From NCBI GenBank assembly GCA_903923135.1, contig CAIXWN010000066.1:1-60724 (forward strand): a stretch of 60,724 nucleotides of DNA. The letters are read 5' to 3'. The notes under the pieces were generated by a model. The model saw only the letters and a list, made by a program, of their open reading frames with translations, made no database searches and had not been told where the DNA came from. The position numbers were made by a program, and so were the translations under genes. This DNA is from an uncultured Caulobacteraceae bacterium (lineage in GTDB: Bacteria > Pseudomonadota > Alphaproteobacteria > Caulobacterales > Caulobacteraceae). This document shows, one piece after another, positions 23,482 through 31,283 of this stretch. The number at the start of each line of letters is the position of its first letter. The stretch's first letter is position 1.

Positions 23482-24693
23482 CTACATCCGGGCCGCCGCG
23501 CGGCCGGCCGCCAGGGCCAGGAAGATCGCCGGGGCGACGATCAGCGCCCCGAGGAAATAGGGTCCGTCTACGAACGGGATGGAGAACACGAAATAGGCCA
23601 CCTGTGGTCCCGCCACCCGGGCGAAGGCGCCGGTGGCGTTGTTGAACCCCATGATCTGGCCCTGGTTATCCTCGTCGATGGCGCGCGACATCAGCGCGCC
23701 GGCGTTCGGGAAAGCCACGGAAGAGCAGAGCGCGGTCATCGCCATCAGGGCGTAGGTGGTCCAGCCGCCGTTGCCGAACGGCTGCAGCGCCATGGCGATC
23801 ACCGTGCCCACCATGCCCACCGCCAGCATGCGCGCCTCGCCGAAGCGGCGCGAGAGCGTGCCGGTGAGCAGGAACTGCGTGGGGGCCGAGACGATGCCGG
23901 CGATGCCAAAGCAAAGGCCGACATCCCGCGGCTGCCAGGCATAGCGATGCTGGGCCCACAGGCCGAACACCGATTCGATGCCGTTGAAGGCGAAGCCGAC
24001 CATGAACGTCAGCAGCATCAGCCGGCCCACCACCGGATGGCGCACGGCGTAGCGGATCATGGCAAGACGCGTGGGCGGGTTCGGATCCGGAACGCGGATC
24101 TTGCGCGTCTCGCGCACGATCAGGGCGATGCCCATCGCCGAACACGCGGCCAGCACCGAGGCGGCCAGAAGCGGGATCTGGAAGCCGATGGTTCCGGCGG
24201 AGGGCTTGGCCAGGAATCCGCCCGCCACCGGGCCCAGGATGAAGCCGATATTGTAGGCGGCGCCGAGGGTGGCCATGCGGCTGGCCCGATCCTCCGGCGC
24301 CGTCACGTCGGCGATGTAGCCCTGAACCACCGAGCCGTTGCCGGCCCCCAGTCCGCCGACCAGACGGATCAGGAAGGCCATGTAAATGTTCGGCGCGAAC
24401 GCCAGGGCGCCGTAGCAGAGGCAGTTGGCCAGGGTGGTGCAGACCAGGATCGGCTTGCGCCCGATGCGGTCCGACAGTCGGCCCCAGAACGGCTCGCCGA
24501 AAAACGAGCCGATGGGATAGGCTGAGAAAACCAGGCCCATCTGCCAGGGAGCGGCGTGGAACGAGGCCCCATAGAAGGGCAGCAGCGGCACGACGATGCC
24601 GAATCCCAGGATGTTGATGAACGTCACCGACAGCAGGGTGTAGAGAGCCCAGGCGGAGCGCCGGGGCGACGGGGCGTCGGCCTGGGGGGTCAT
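23482..24693 (-). CDS. MFS transporter (DHA1/TetA-like drug:proton antiporter)
   Basis: The 403-residue protein has 12 predicted membrane helices. Motif A between helices 2 and 3 is GRLSDRIGRKP, and the first helix contains ILGFGIVVPLLPFY, both typical of TetA and related effluxers. Motif C-like glycines are in NIGFILGPVAGGFL in helix 5. It probably exports a small hydrophobic compound at the inner membrane. It stands alone; no regulator is adjacent. Tetracycline specificity cannot be inferred from these motifs. Confidence 0.88.
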   Translation of the reverse strand: MTPQADAPSPRRSAWALYTLLSVTFINILGFGIVVPLLPFYGASFHAAPWQMGLVFSAYPIGSFFGEPFWGRLSDRIGRKPILVCTTLANCLCYGALAFAPNIYMAFLIRLVGGLGAGNGSVVQGYIADVTAPEDRASRMATLGAAYNIGFILGPVAGGFLAKPSAGTIGFQIPLLAASVLAACSAMGIALIVRETRKIRVPDPNPPTRLAMIRYAVRHPVVGRLMLLTFMVGFAFNGIESVFGLWAQHRYAWQPRDVGLCFGIAGIVSAPTQFLLTGTLSRRFGEARMLAVGMVGTVIAMALQPFGNGGWTTYALMAMTALCSSVAFPNAGALMSRAIDEDNQGQIMGFNNATGAFARVAGPQVAYFVFSIPFVDGPYFLGALIVAPAIFLALAAGRAAARM

Positions 24694-24752
24694 GGCGGCT
24701 GGTTTAGGGGCAGGGCCCGCCGATCACAAGGTTCGCGGTTTCCCGTTGCCGG

Positions 24753-25163
24753 TCAGTGCGTCGGCGGCGGGAATTTGGAGTAGGTCTCGGTCGAAGCCAG
24801 GATGACATGATCCTCCACACCGTTGTCCCGATGAACATTGGCCATCGCATAGGCGGCGGAGGTGACCATCGTCAGAAAGGCGCCGCGGGAAGGGTAGCGA
24901 ACCAGAACGACGAAATCCCATGGCCGGTCCTCCAGGTCGCCATAGGCGGCGCCCTCCGCGTTCCCCGCCCACAGGGTCGTTCCGCCAACGGCCCGGATCT
25001 GCGGCGAGACCATCCGGCTGTAGCGCTGATACGCCTCCCAGCCGGAACCGTCGCCGTCGGTTGAAGCTGCCCGAAAGCGCAGCAGGTTGATCATCACCAC
25101 GGGACCCGTATCGGGCAGGCCGCGCACGAAGCTCTCGTTCAGTTCCTTCGGACCGTTGCTCAT
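24753..25163 (-). CDS. DUF1330 family protein (ferredoxin-like dimeric barrel)
   Basis: The 136-residue protein contains PVVMINLLRFR, EAYQRYSRMVSPQIRAVGGTTLWAG and WDFVVLVRYPSRGAFLTMVTS. This is the strand-helix-strand pattern of DUF1330/antibiotic-monooxygenase-like barrels. ATG 25163 is chosen because upstream residues are Ala-rich and unconserved. It diverges from the beta-lactamase-like hydrolase. Function is not known for the family. Confidence 0.75.
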   Translation of the reverse strand: MSNGPKELNESFVRGLPDTGPVVMINLLRFRAASTDGDGSGWEAYQRYSRMVSPQIRAVGGTTLWAGNAEGAAYGDLEDRPWDFVVLVRYPSRGAFLTMVTSAAYAMANVHRDNGVEDHVILASTETYSKFPPPTH

Positions 25164-25233
25164 CAGGCGTCTCTCCGCTTGCCCTGCCAGGGCGCCTCGC
25201 TGATCATGAGGCCAAAACACGGGGGTGACGGCC

Positions 25234-26574
25234 ATGTCCAATACTTCACGGCTAGGTGCGGTGCTGGCCGCGCTGGCCCTGGCCGCCGCGCCCGCGGTTG
25301 TCGCCGGCGGGCCGGCCACTGAAGCGCGCGCTGCCACCTTGGTCCCGGCCATGAGCCCGGAGTCTGTCGGATTCGACTCGGAGCGGTTGAAGCGTCTGGA
25401 CGACTATATGGCGCAGGTTGTCGCCGACGGTCGCGTCGCCGGTATGACCTCGCTGCTGGCGCGTCACGGCCAACTCGTGTCCTTCCGGACCTACGGCAAG
25501 GCCAGTCTCGCCAGCGGCGCGCCCATGACCCGGGACGCCCTCTTCCGCGTCTACTCGATGACAAAGCCCCTGACCGGCGTGGCCCTGATGATCCTGTTCG
25601 AGGAGGGTAAATGGCGCCTCGACGATCCGGTCACCCGCTACGTGCCCGAGTTCAGGGACCTCAAGGTGATGACCGGCGTCGGCTCAGACGGCAGGATCAC
25701 CGTCGAGGACATGAAGCGTCCGCCCACCATGCGCGAGCTGATGAGCCACACCGCCGGCTTCGGCTATGGCCTGGGCGACGCCAATCCGGTGGACAGGCTC
25801 TACCGGGAGAAGCATGTGCTTGCCTCGCCGGGGCTCAAGGCGATGATCGACCGGACGGCCGAAATTCCCCTGAAGTTCCAGCCGGGAACGCGCTGGGAAT
25901 ATTCCAGCGCCGCCGACATCCAGGGCTATATCGTGGAGAAACTGTCCGGCGAGCCCCTCGGGCGCTTCATGGCCAACCGTATCTTCGCGCCCCTGAAGAT
26001 GACCGACACCGCCTTCGTCGTCCCTCCGGAAAAGGTCGGGCGGCTGACGGCGGTCTACTACTTCAACAAGCAGGCGGGGAGGATCGCCGAAGCCCCCGCT
26101 GCGCCCGGGACCGGCGTCCAGGATTTCACCCGACCGCCGCCGATGGAATCCGGTGGCGGCGGTCTGGTCTCGACGAGCCTCGACTACGCGCGGTTCTGCC
26201 AGATGATCCTCAACAAGGGCGAACTGGACGGCGCGCGGATACTTTCTCCGGCGACGGTCGAACTCATGGGAACCAATGTGATTCCGAAGGACGTGCTGGT
26301 CTCCTCCAACGGATCCGGCGCGGCCCGATTCACCGAGGCGGTGGGCTTCGGCCTCGACTTCATGGTCGCCAGGGATCCGCGCGCGGCCGGTCAGCTCGAG
26401 GGCGCCGGAACGCTCAGTTGGGGGGGCGCGGCCGGCACCTGGTTCTGGATCGACCCGACCAACGACGTTTTCTTCGTCGGCATGATCCAGCGCTTCGGGG
26501 GGACCGGCGGCGATGATCTCGGCGGTGTCGCCCGCACCCTGACCTATCAGGCCCTGACCCACCCTGAACGCTAA
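25234..26574 (+). CDS. Serine hydrolase, class C beta-lactamase / penicillin-binding fold
   Basis: The 446-residue secreted enzyme has a signal peptide of about 34 residues (ALALAAAPAVVAGG, then EARAA). The nucleophile motif is SMTK (S108, K111). The second motif is YSS instead of YSN (in TRWEYSSAAD), and the KTG-equivalent is SWGGAAG near the C-terminus. These changes are typical of esterase or D-aminopeptidase-like members rather than true AmpC. It probably acts in the periplasm on an ester or peptide. The GTG nine bases upstream is an alternative start. Confidence 0.88.
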   Translation: MSNTSRLGAVLAALALAAAPAVVAGGPATEARAATLVPAMSPESVGFDSERLKRLDDYMAQVVADGRVAGMTSLLARHGQLVSFRTYGKASLASGAPMTRDALFRVYSMTKPLTGVALMILFEEGKWRLDDPVTRYVPEFRDLKVMTGVGSDGRITVEDMKRPPTMRELMSHTAGFGYGLGDANPVDRLYREKHVLASPGLKAMIDRTAEIPLKFQPGTRWEYSSAADIQGYIVEKLSGEPLGRFMANRIFAPLKMTDTAFVVPPEKVGRLTAVYYFNKQAGRIAEAPAAPGTGVQDFTRPPPMESGGGGLVSTSLDYARFCQMILNKGELDGARILSPATVELMGTNVIPKDVLVSSNGSGAARFTEAVGFGLDFMVARDPRAAGQLEGAGTLSWGGAAGTWFWIDPTNDVFFVGMIQRFGGTGGDDLGGVARTLTYQALTHPER

Positions 26575-26844
26575 AATAAGACCCATCAGGCCGAAGGCCG
26601 CGTCAGCGTTGGCGGCCACCGCCGACCTGACGGCTGGTCCGCCGGTCGCTGGCGCAGCGCCGAACGGTTGTCGAGTCTCTTCCGGGCCCGGGACGACTGG
26701 CGGATGGACGACTGACTCTGCGCCCTCTCGCCGCCGCCGTACGGCTATGTTCGGGTACGCGTGGCGTCCGACGCGGTGCCGATTGACGAACATTCGGGCG
26801 ACGCGGTCGAGGTCGTGTGCCGCGTCTTCTTCTGGGGCGGCGCG
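26575..26844. other. Convergent gap without a supported gene
   Basis: This 270-bp region lies between the stops of the serine hydrolase and the MOSC protein. Reading frames here are Arg/Ser-rich and lack any recognisable pattern. A small GGCC-GAA-GGCC stem near 26589 has no U-run. I see nothing else. Confidence 0.5.
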
Positions 26845-27636
26845 TCAATCCAGCAGGGTCACGGGGTCTCCGAGCCGGACGGCGCCGGGCTCGATCACCT
26901 GGGCGTAGGTGGCGAACCCGGGGGTCTCATAGCCGGCCAGCATTCCGTCCGGGTACGCCGCCTTGTCGCGATAACGGATCAGGGCCTTCATGATGTCCTG
27001 ATCACGCTCGCCACCGACCGGATTGAAGCCGGGGATGCCGCAGCGCGGAACAGGCGAGCGCACCTTCAGGACCGCGTCGCCGATCCGCATCCGCCGGTCT
27101 TCCCAGCCGTCTTCCTCATGCTCGATCTCGTTGCGCAGCACCAGGCCGGGACGAAAACGCGCCGCGTCGACCGGCGCGCCCACCGCGCGCTCCAGTCGCC
27201 GCAGCGATCCGGTCGTGACGAAGGTGATTGGCATGATGTCGACGCCCGCGCCGGCGCGGACGCTGCGCACCAGCCGGATCGGACGTCCGGCGAAATCCGA
27301 CAGAGCCTGCGCCCATGGGCCCTCCACCTCCGCCACCTGCAACATCCGCAGGCCGAACTGGTTGACCGCCCACGTCCGGCCTGTCCCGGCCGCGGGGCCC
27401 TCGACGACCCCGCCGCAGGGCATGTCCAGACGCAGGGTGTCGGCGTCGGCGTCCAGGGTGAAGGTCAGGGGAAAGAACTGGCCGTGCCCTTCTGAGTTGA
27501 CGAAGGCGTCGTTCGCCTCGGCCAGCAGGAAGTCCCGGTCGTGGCGGATGCCCCACGGCGTGATCTCCACCGTTTCGGGGTGCAGGAATTGCGTGGCCTT
27601 GACGAACACCTGCCCGATCTGCGCCACCGTGATCAT
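26845..27636 (-). CDS. MOSC domain protein (YcbX/MOCS-like)
   Basis: The 263-residue product has an N-terminal MOSC_N beta-barrel segment (GIRHDRDFLL, then VNSEGHGQFFPL) and a MOSC core. The core contains the conserved Cys in VPRCGIPGFNP and the pattern RPGLVLRNE. MOSC proteins transfer sulfur or act with the molybdenum cofactor, and some reduce N-hydroxylated compounds. The start follows a C-rich leader, and a 12-bp perfect palindrome lies 17 bp upstream of it. The substrate is unknown. Confidence 0.85.
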   Translation of the reverse strand: MITVAQIGQVFVKATQFLHPETVEITPWGIRHDRDFLLAEANDAFVNSEGHGQFFPLTFTLDADADTLRLDMPCGGVVEGPAAGTGRTWAVNQFGLRMLQVAEVEGPWAQALSDFAGRPIRLVRSVRAGAGVDIMPITFVTTGSLRRLERAVGAPVDAARFRPGLVLRNEIEHEEDGWEDRRMRIGDAVLKVRSPVPRCGIPGFNPVGGERDQDIMKALIRYRDKAAYPDGMLAGYETPGFATYAQVIEPGAVRLGDPVTLLD

Positions 27637-27653
27637 CCGCCTGTCCCCCCACC

Positions 27654-27665
27654 GACCGGCCGGTC
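27654..27665. promoter_or_regulatory. Perfect palindrome upstream of the MOSC gene
   Basis: GACCGGCCGGTC is a 12-bp perfect palindrome, flanked by ACC on the left, 17 bp before the MOSC start codon. This position and sequence type suit a TetR-family operator. In such GC-rich DNA a chance palindrome is possible. Confidence 0.35.
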
Positions 27666-27697
27666 AGGGTGACGCAGCGGTCGCTGGTCTCAGAACA

Positions 27698-28153
27698 TCA
27701 CGAACCCGTTCCGGGCGCTACCGCTGGGTGATGGTGCGGCGGACCGGCGTGGGTTCCCGCCCCTTTCACGTTGAAGATCAGCGTGCCCTGCGTGAGTGGT
27801 CCGGCGCCGCCGGCGACGCGCCATTTCAGGTTGTAGGTTCCCACCGCCAGGAGGCTCCGACTGGTCAGCACCAGGGTGTTCGGGTGGGCCGGCTCAACGC
27901 TGGTCGCCAGATGACCCATGGGCATGTCCATGTTTTCCAGCCGACCGTTCATCACCATGGTGGTCATCGTCAGGTCACCACTCGACAGCCTGGCCGACAC
28001 CGGTTCGCTGAAGCGCAGTTCGATCCGCTGCGTTGGCGCGACCAGGGATTTCTCGTCCGGGACCGAGGACAGCAGTCTTGGAGCCGCGTGGGCGGCGCCG
28101 GCCCCGGCGATGGCGGCCAGGGCGGCGAGACAGAGCAGGTTCGTTCGCGTCAT
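27698..28153 (-). CDS. copC: CopC-like periplasmic copper-binding protein
   Basis: The 151-residue product has a signal peptide ending AGAAHA and a CopC-type beta sandwich beginning PRLLSSVPDEKS, then LRFSEPVS. A Met-rich loop NMDMPMGH provides likely Cu(I) ligands and the tail is His-rich (HAGPPHHHP). Classical CopC has an N-terminal His that binds Cu(II). Here that His is retained only if cleavage falls before HAAPRLL; cleavage after AHA would remove it. No copD is adjacent. It diverges from the Met/Cys-rich small protein that heads the Cus genes, which supports a copper role. Confidence 0.82.
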   Translation of the reverse strand: MTRTNLLCLAALAAIAGAGAAHAAPRLLSSVPDEKSLVAPTQRIELRFSEPVSARLSSGDLTMTTMVMNGRLENMDMPMGHLATSVEPAHPNTLVLTSRSLLAVGTYNLKWRVAGGAGPLTQGTLIFNVKGAGTHAGPPHHHPAVAPGTGS

Positions 28154-28190
28154 CTTTGGGATCTCCTGAGCGCCGCTGCTTATACCCAAC

Positions 28191-28226
28191 TGTCCCGGAT
28201 TCGTTGACCCAGGTCATTTGTCCCGG
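28191..28226. promoter_or_regulatory. Repeat-rich divergent copper promoter region
   Basis: TGTCCCGG occurs twice in the same orientation (28191-28198 and 28219-28226), flanking TGACCCAGGTCA (28205-28216), a 5-2-5 inverted repeat. The block lies between the divergent copC and small-protein genes. A metal-sensing regulator is the natural candidate. It does not match the CueR pattern closely. Confidence 0.4.
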
Positions 28227-28255
28227 CGAGAGTCGGGGCTAGGGTAGTTTCGTTC

Positions 28256-28651
28256 ATGCGGATCATGCTCGCCATCCTGGCCATTCTGGGCCTCCTCGCC
28301 AGCCCCGTCGCCGCGGCCGCCTCAGGCGGTTGCGGCCAGGCCGGCGCCCCGGCCGTGGCGCCGCCCGCCGCCCAGGCGGACGCCGTCGCCATGATTGGCG
28401 TGGGCATGGATATGGACATGGGCGCCATGTCGATGAAGCCACATGCCTCTGGCGACCTCCATGCGGCGTCGCCGGCCAAGGGGCATTCGCGACTCTGCGC
28501 CGGGTTCTGCTGCGTCACCGGCGCGCTGCCTGCCGTCTCCCTGACGGGGCCAGCGCCGTGCGGCCGAACGCCGCCTCCGTCGGCCCGCGTGGTCGCCGAC
28601 CGGGCCCACTTGCCGCCAGGACCAGACCAGCCTCCCAGACCGCTGGCCTGA
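28256..28651 (+). CDS. Small secreted Met/His/Cys-rich protein, probable copper binder
   Basis: The 131-residue product begins with a hydrophobic signal sequence (MRIMLAILAILGLLASPVAAAAS). It continues with GMDMDMGAMSMKPH, a Met-rich stretch, and then LCAGFCCVTG, a Cys cluster. The tail is Pro-rich and probably disordered. I do not recognise a family. The composition, the divergent copC and the downstream cusCBA genes make periplasmic copper or silver binding likely, analogous in role to CusF but not similar to it. A 131-bp gap separates it from the TolC-family gene. Confidence 0.7.
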   Translation: MRIMLAILAILGLLASPVAAAASGGCGQAGAPAVAPPAAQADAVAMIGVGMDMDMGAMSMKPHASGDLHAASPAKGHSRLCAGFCCVTGALPAVSLTGPAPCGRTPPPSARVVADRAHLPPGPDQPPRPLA

Positions 28652-28782
28652 CGACCCGGGGCCTTCGCCCCGCGTCGGCGACGCGCGCCTGCGCCCCGCG
28701 CCGGGTTTCGCGCGCCTGAGCCGCTGTCGGCCGCTTTGGCGGTCGTCAGCGCTGACCTCGATCTCTCACGCAGGATGGCTTC

Positions 28783-30015
28783 ATGCGCTCCTACTGGCTC
28801 TGCGCCGCGGCGGGAATCGCCCTGGCGACCACCGCCCGGGCGGCTCCTCTGACCTATGCGTCGGCCCTGGCCCTGGCCGAGCGGTCGGCCCCAAGCCTGC
28901 AGGCGCGGGCCGCCGACATCGAATCGGCGCGCGACACGACCGTCGCGGCGGGGCGTCTGCCGGACCCGAAACTGCGGGCGGGTCTGGAGAACTTCCCCAT
29001 CTCCGGCCCTCCGGCGTGGCGTTTCGGCCCCGAGAGCATGACCATGGCCAGTCTCGGCGTCATGCAGGACGTTCCGAACGCCGCCCGGCGGGCGGCCGCC
29101 CGCCAGCGCGCCGCCGCTGATATCGGCGCCGCGGAAGCATCGGAACGGCTGGAGGCCCGGATCGTGCGCCTCGGCGCTGCGCTGGCCTGGATCGATCTGC
29201 ACTATGCGCGGCGGCGTACCGCGGCGCTGGAGGAGGTCGAGCGGGCCATCGCCAGCCTCAGGGCGGTCGCGCCGTCGCAACTGGCTGTTGGCGCCCAGCG
29301 ACCGGCGCAGACGCTTCAGGCCGACGATCTCGCCGCCGCGCTCGGTGATCGTCGGGCCGACCTCGCGGCGGCTGTTCGCAAGGCGCGGGCTGAACTCACA
29401 CGCTGGACAGGGGACCCGGACGCCGATGTCGTCGGCGATCCGCCGGCCGGCGGTGTCGACCCGGCACGCCTGAGGGCCGGCCTCGACCGGGTTCCCGGCG
29501 TCGCCGCCTACGACGAGATGGCCCGCCAGGCAGACGCCGACGTGGCTGCGGCGAGAGCCGACAGGCGCCCGGACTGGACCTGGGAGCTCACCTATCAGCA
29601 TCGGGACCCGAGGTGGGGCGACATGGTGTCCGTGGGCGCCACAATCAGCCTGCCGCTCTTTGCGGCCACCCGGCAGGATCCGGTGATCGCCGCCCGAGCC
29701 CAGGCGGTCAACCGGGTGCGTTTCGAGCGCGACGCGGCCCGGCGCGCCCTGACCTCCGCTCTGGAAGCCGATCTGGCCGACCAGGCCGCACATCAGGACC
29801 GACTCGCCCGCGCGCGGACCACCCTCGAGCCCCTGGCCCGACGTCGGGCCGATCTTGAGGCGGCCAGCTACGCGGCGGGGACGGCAGGCCTGGCCGACCT
29901 CTTGGCCGCCCAGGTCTCCCTGGCTGAGACCCGCATCGACATCCTGGACCGCGAGGCCGCCGTCGCCCGTGACGCGGTCCGCCTGACCCTCACCTATGGA
30001 AGCGATGACCGATGA
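28783..30015 (+). CDS. cusC: TolC-family outer membrane channel, CusC/CzcC-like
   Basis: The 410-residue protein has a signal peptide cleaved near TARA-APL and two OEP repeats. The first opens with YASALALAERSAPSLQARAADI; the second contains EMARQADADVAAARADRRPDW. Long helices, with ALEADLADQAAHQDRLARARTTLE, form the periplasmic tunnel. It should be the outer-membrane exit duct of the tripartite pump encoded with the next two genes, whose adaptor starts inside its stop (ATGA). The symbol is given by context; CzcC is equally close in family terms. The preceding AGGATGG serves as ribosome binding site. Confidence 0.85.
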   Translation: MRSYWLCAAAGIALATTARAAPLTYASALALAERSAPSLQARAADIESARDTTVAAGRLPDPKLRAGLENFPISGPPAWRFGPESMTMASLGVMQDVPNAARRAAARQRAAADIGAAEASERLEARIVRLGAALAWIDLHYARRRTAALEEVERAIASLRAVAPSQLAVGAQRPAQTLQADDLAAALGDRRADLAAAVRKARAELTRWTGDPDADVVGDPPAGGVDPARLRAGLDRVPGVAAYDEMARQADADVAAARADRRPDWTWELTYQHRDPRWGDMVSVGATISLPLFAATRQDPVIAARAQAVNRVRFERDAARRALTSALEADLADQAAHQDRLARARTTLEPLARRRADLEAASYAAGTAGLADLLAAQVSLAETRIDILDREAAVARDAVRLTLTYGSDDR

Positions 30016-31283
30016 CCGCTCCGATCCGATTCACCGGCCGCCTGCTCCTGGCCGCCGCCGCCATCGCCGTTGGGGCCGGCGGGGCAGGCTACGGCCTTGC
30101 CCGTCTCGTGGCTCCGCCGCCGCATCCCGAACCGGCGGCGGCCCCGCAGGTTCGCAAGGTCCTTTACTGGTACGATCCCATGGCTCCGGACAGCCATTTC
30201 GACAGGCCTGGCAAGTCTCCGTTCATGGATATGCCGCTCACCGCACGCTATGCCGATGAGGCCGGGGCCGGCGGCGACTCCGGGGTGCGCATCGACGCAT
30301 CGAGGGCGCAGAGCCTTGGCGCGCGCCTGGCTACCGTCGAACTGGCAGACTTCGCCACCGGCCTGGACCTGACCGGGGTGGTCGATTTCAACCAGCGGCA
30401 GGTCGCCGTGGTTCAGGCCCGTTCGGCAGGCTTCGTCCAGAAGGCCTACGGCCGCGCGCCGGGTGATGTGATCGCCTCCGGCGCGCCGATCGCCGACGTC
30501 CTGATCCCTGCCTGGGTCGGCGCGCAGACCGAATACCTGGCTGTCCGACGCCTCGGCGATCCGGCGATGGAGGGGGCCGCCCGTCAGCGCCTGCGGCTGT
30601 TGGGCATGTCCGAGGCCCTGATCGCTGACGTCGCCCGGGACGGTCGCCCACACAGTGTGGTGACCATCACCGCGCCGCTCGGCGGGGTCGTCCAGACTCT
30701 CGACGCCCGCCCGGGTATGAGCCTGGCCATGGGGCAGACGCTCGCCCAAATCACCGGCCTTGGCACAGTCTGGCTTAACCTTGCAATTCCTGAAAGTCAG
30801 GCGGACCAGGCGCGGGTCGGTCGGCCCGTGGTCGCCCGGTTCGCCGCCTATCCGGGAGAGACGTTCGCCGGCCGGGTGTCGGCGATCCTGCCGACCGTCC
30901 AGGCTGACAGTCGCACCCTCACGGTCCGCGTCGAACTCGCCAACCGCGGCGACCGGCTGAGACCGGGGCTTTTCGCCACCGCCCACCTTGCCGGCGAGAA
31001 CCGTCCGGCCCTGCTTGCGCCGTCCGAGGCGGTGATCCGCACAGGCCGCCGCAGCCTGGTGATGCTGGCCGGGGAGAGCGGTCGCTACCAGGCCGTCGAG
31101 GTGCGCACCGGCCGCGAGGATGGCGGCCGGACGGAGATTCTCGACGGCCTGAATGCGGGCGACAGGATCGTGGCGTCCGGCCAGTTCCTGATCGATTCCG
31201 AGGCCAGTCTCACCGGTGTGCAGGTGCGACCACTGCCCGACGCGGCGGCTGCCACGACCCCGGCCGCGGCGGTGTCGAAGTGA
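30012..31283 (+). CDS. cusB: RND periplasmic adaptor, CusB-like
   Basis: The 423-residue membrane-fusion protein has an N-terminal anchor ([19 protein letters not shown]). A heavy-metal-binding segment [12 protein letters not shown] then FMDMPL lies around residues 51-75, as in CusB/SilB proteins. Next come barrel-sandwich and alpha-hairpin regions ([20 protein letters not shown]) and a C-terminal beta-barrel ([23 protein letters not shown]). It should link CusA to the outer-membrane channel and hand metal to the pump. It overlaps the TolC-family gene by ATGA and the CusA gene by GTGA, so the three are coupled. Confidence 0.9.
   Translation: MTAPIRFTGRLLLAAAAIAVGAGGAGYGLARLVAPPPHPEPAAAPQVRKVLYWYDPMAPDSHFDRPGKSPFMDMPLTARYADEAGAGGDSGVRIDASRAQSLGARLATVELADFATGLDLTGVVDFNQRQVAVVQARSAGFVQKAYGRAPGDVIASGAPIADVLIPAWVGAQTEYLAVRRLGDPAMEGAARQRLRLLGMSEALIADVARDGRPHSVVTITAPLGGVVQTLDARPGMSLAMGQTLAQITGLGTVWLNLAIPESQADQARVGRPVVARFAAYPGETFAGRVSAILPTVQADSRTLTVRVELANRGDRLRPGLFATAHLAGENRPALLAPSEAVIRTGRRSLVMLAGESGRYQAVEVRTGREDGGRTEILDGLNAGDRIVASGQFLIDSEASLTGVQVRPLPDAAAATTPAAAVSK

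Noticed and set aside
23482-24693. Tetracycline resistance determinant
   Set aside because: General DHA1 motifs only; no TetR partner and no specific TetA features that can be confirmed.
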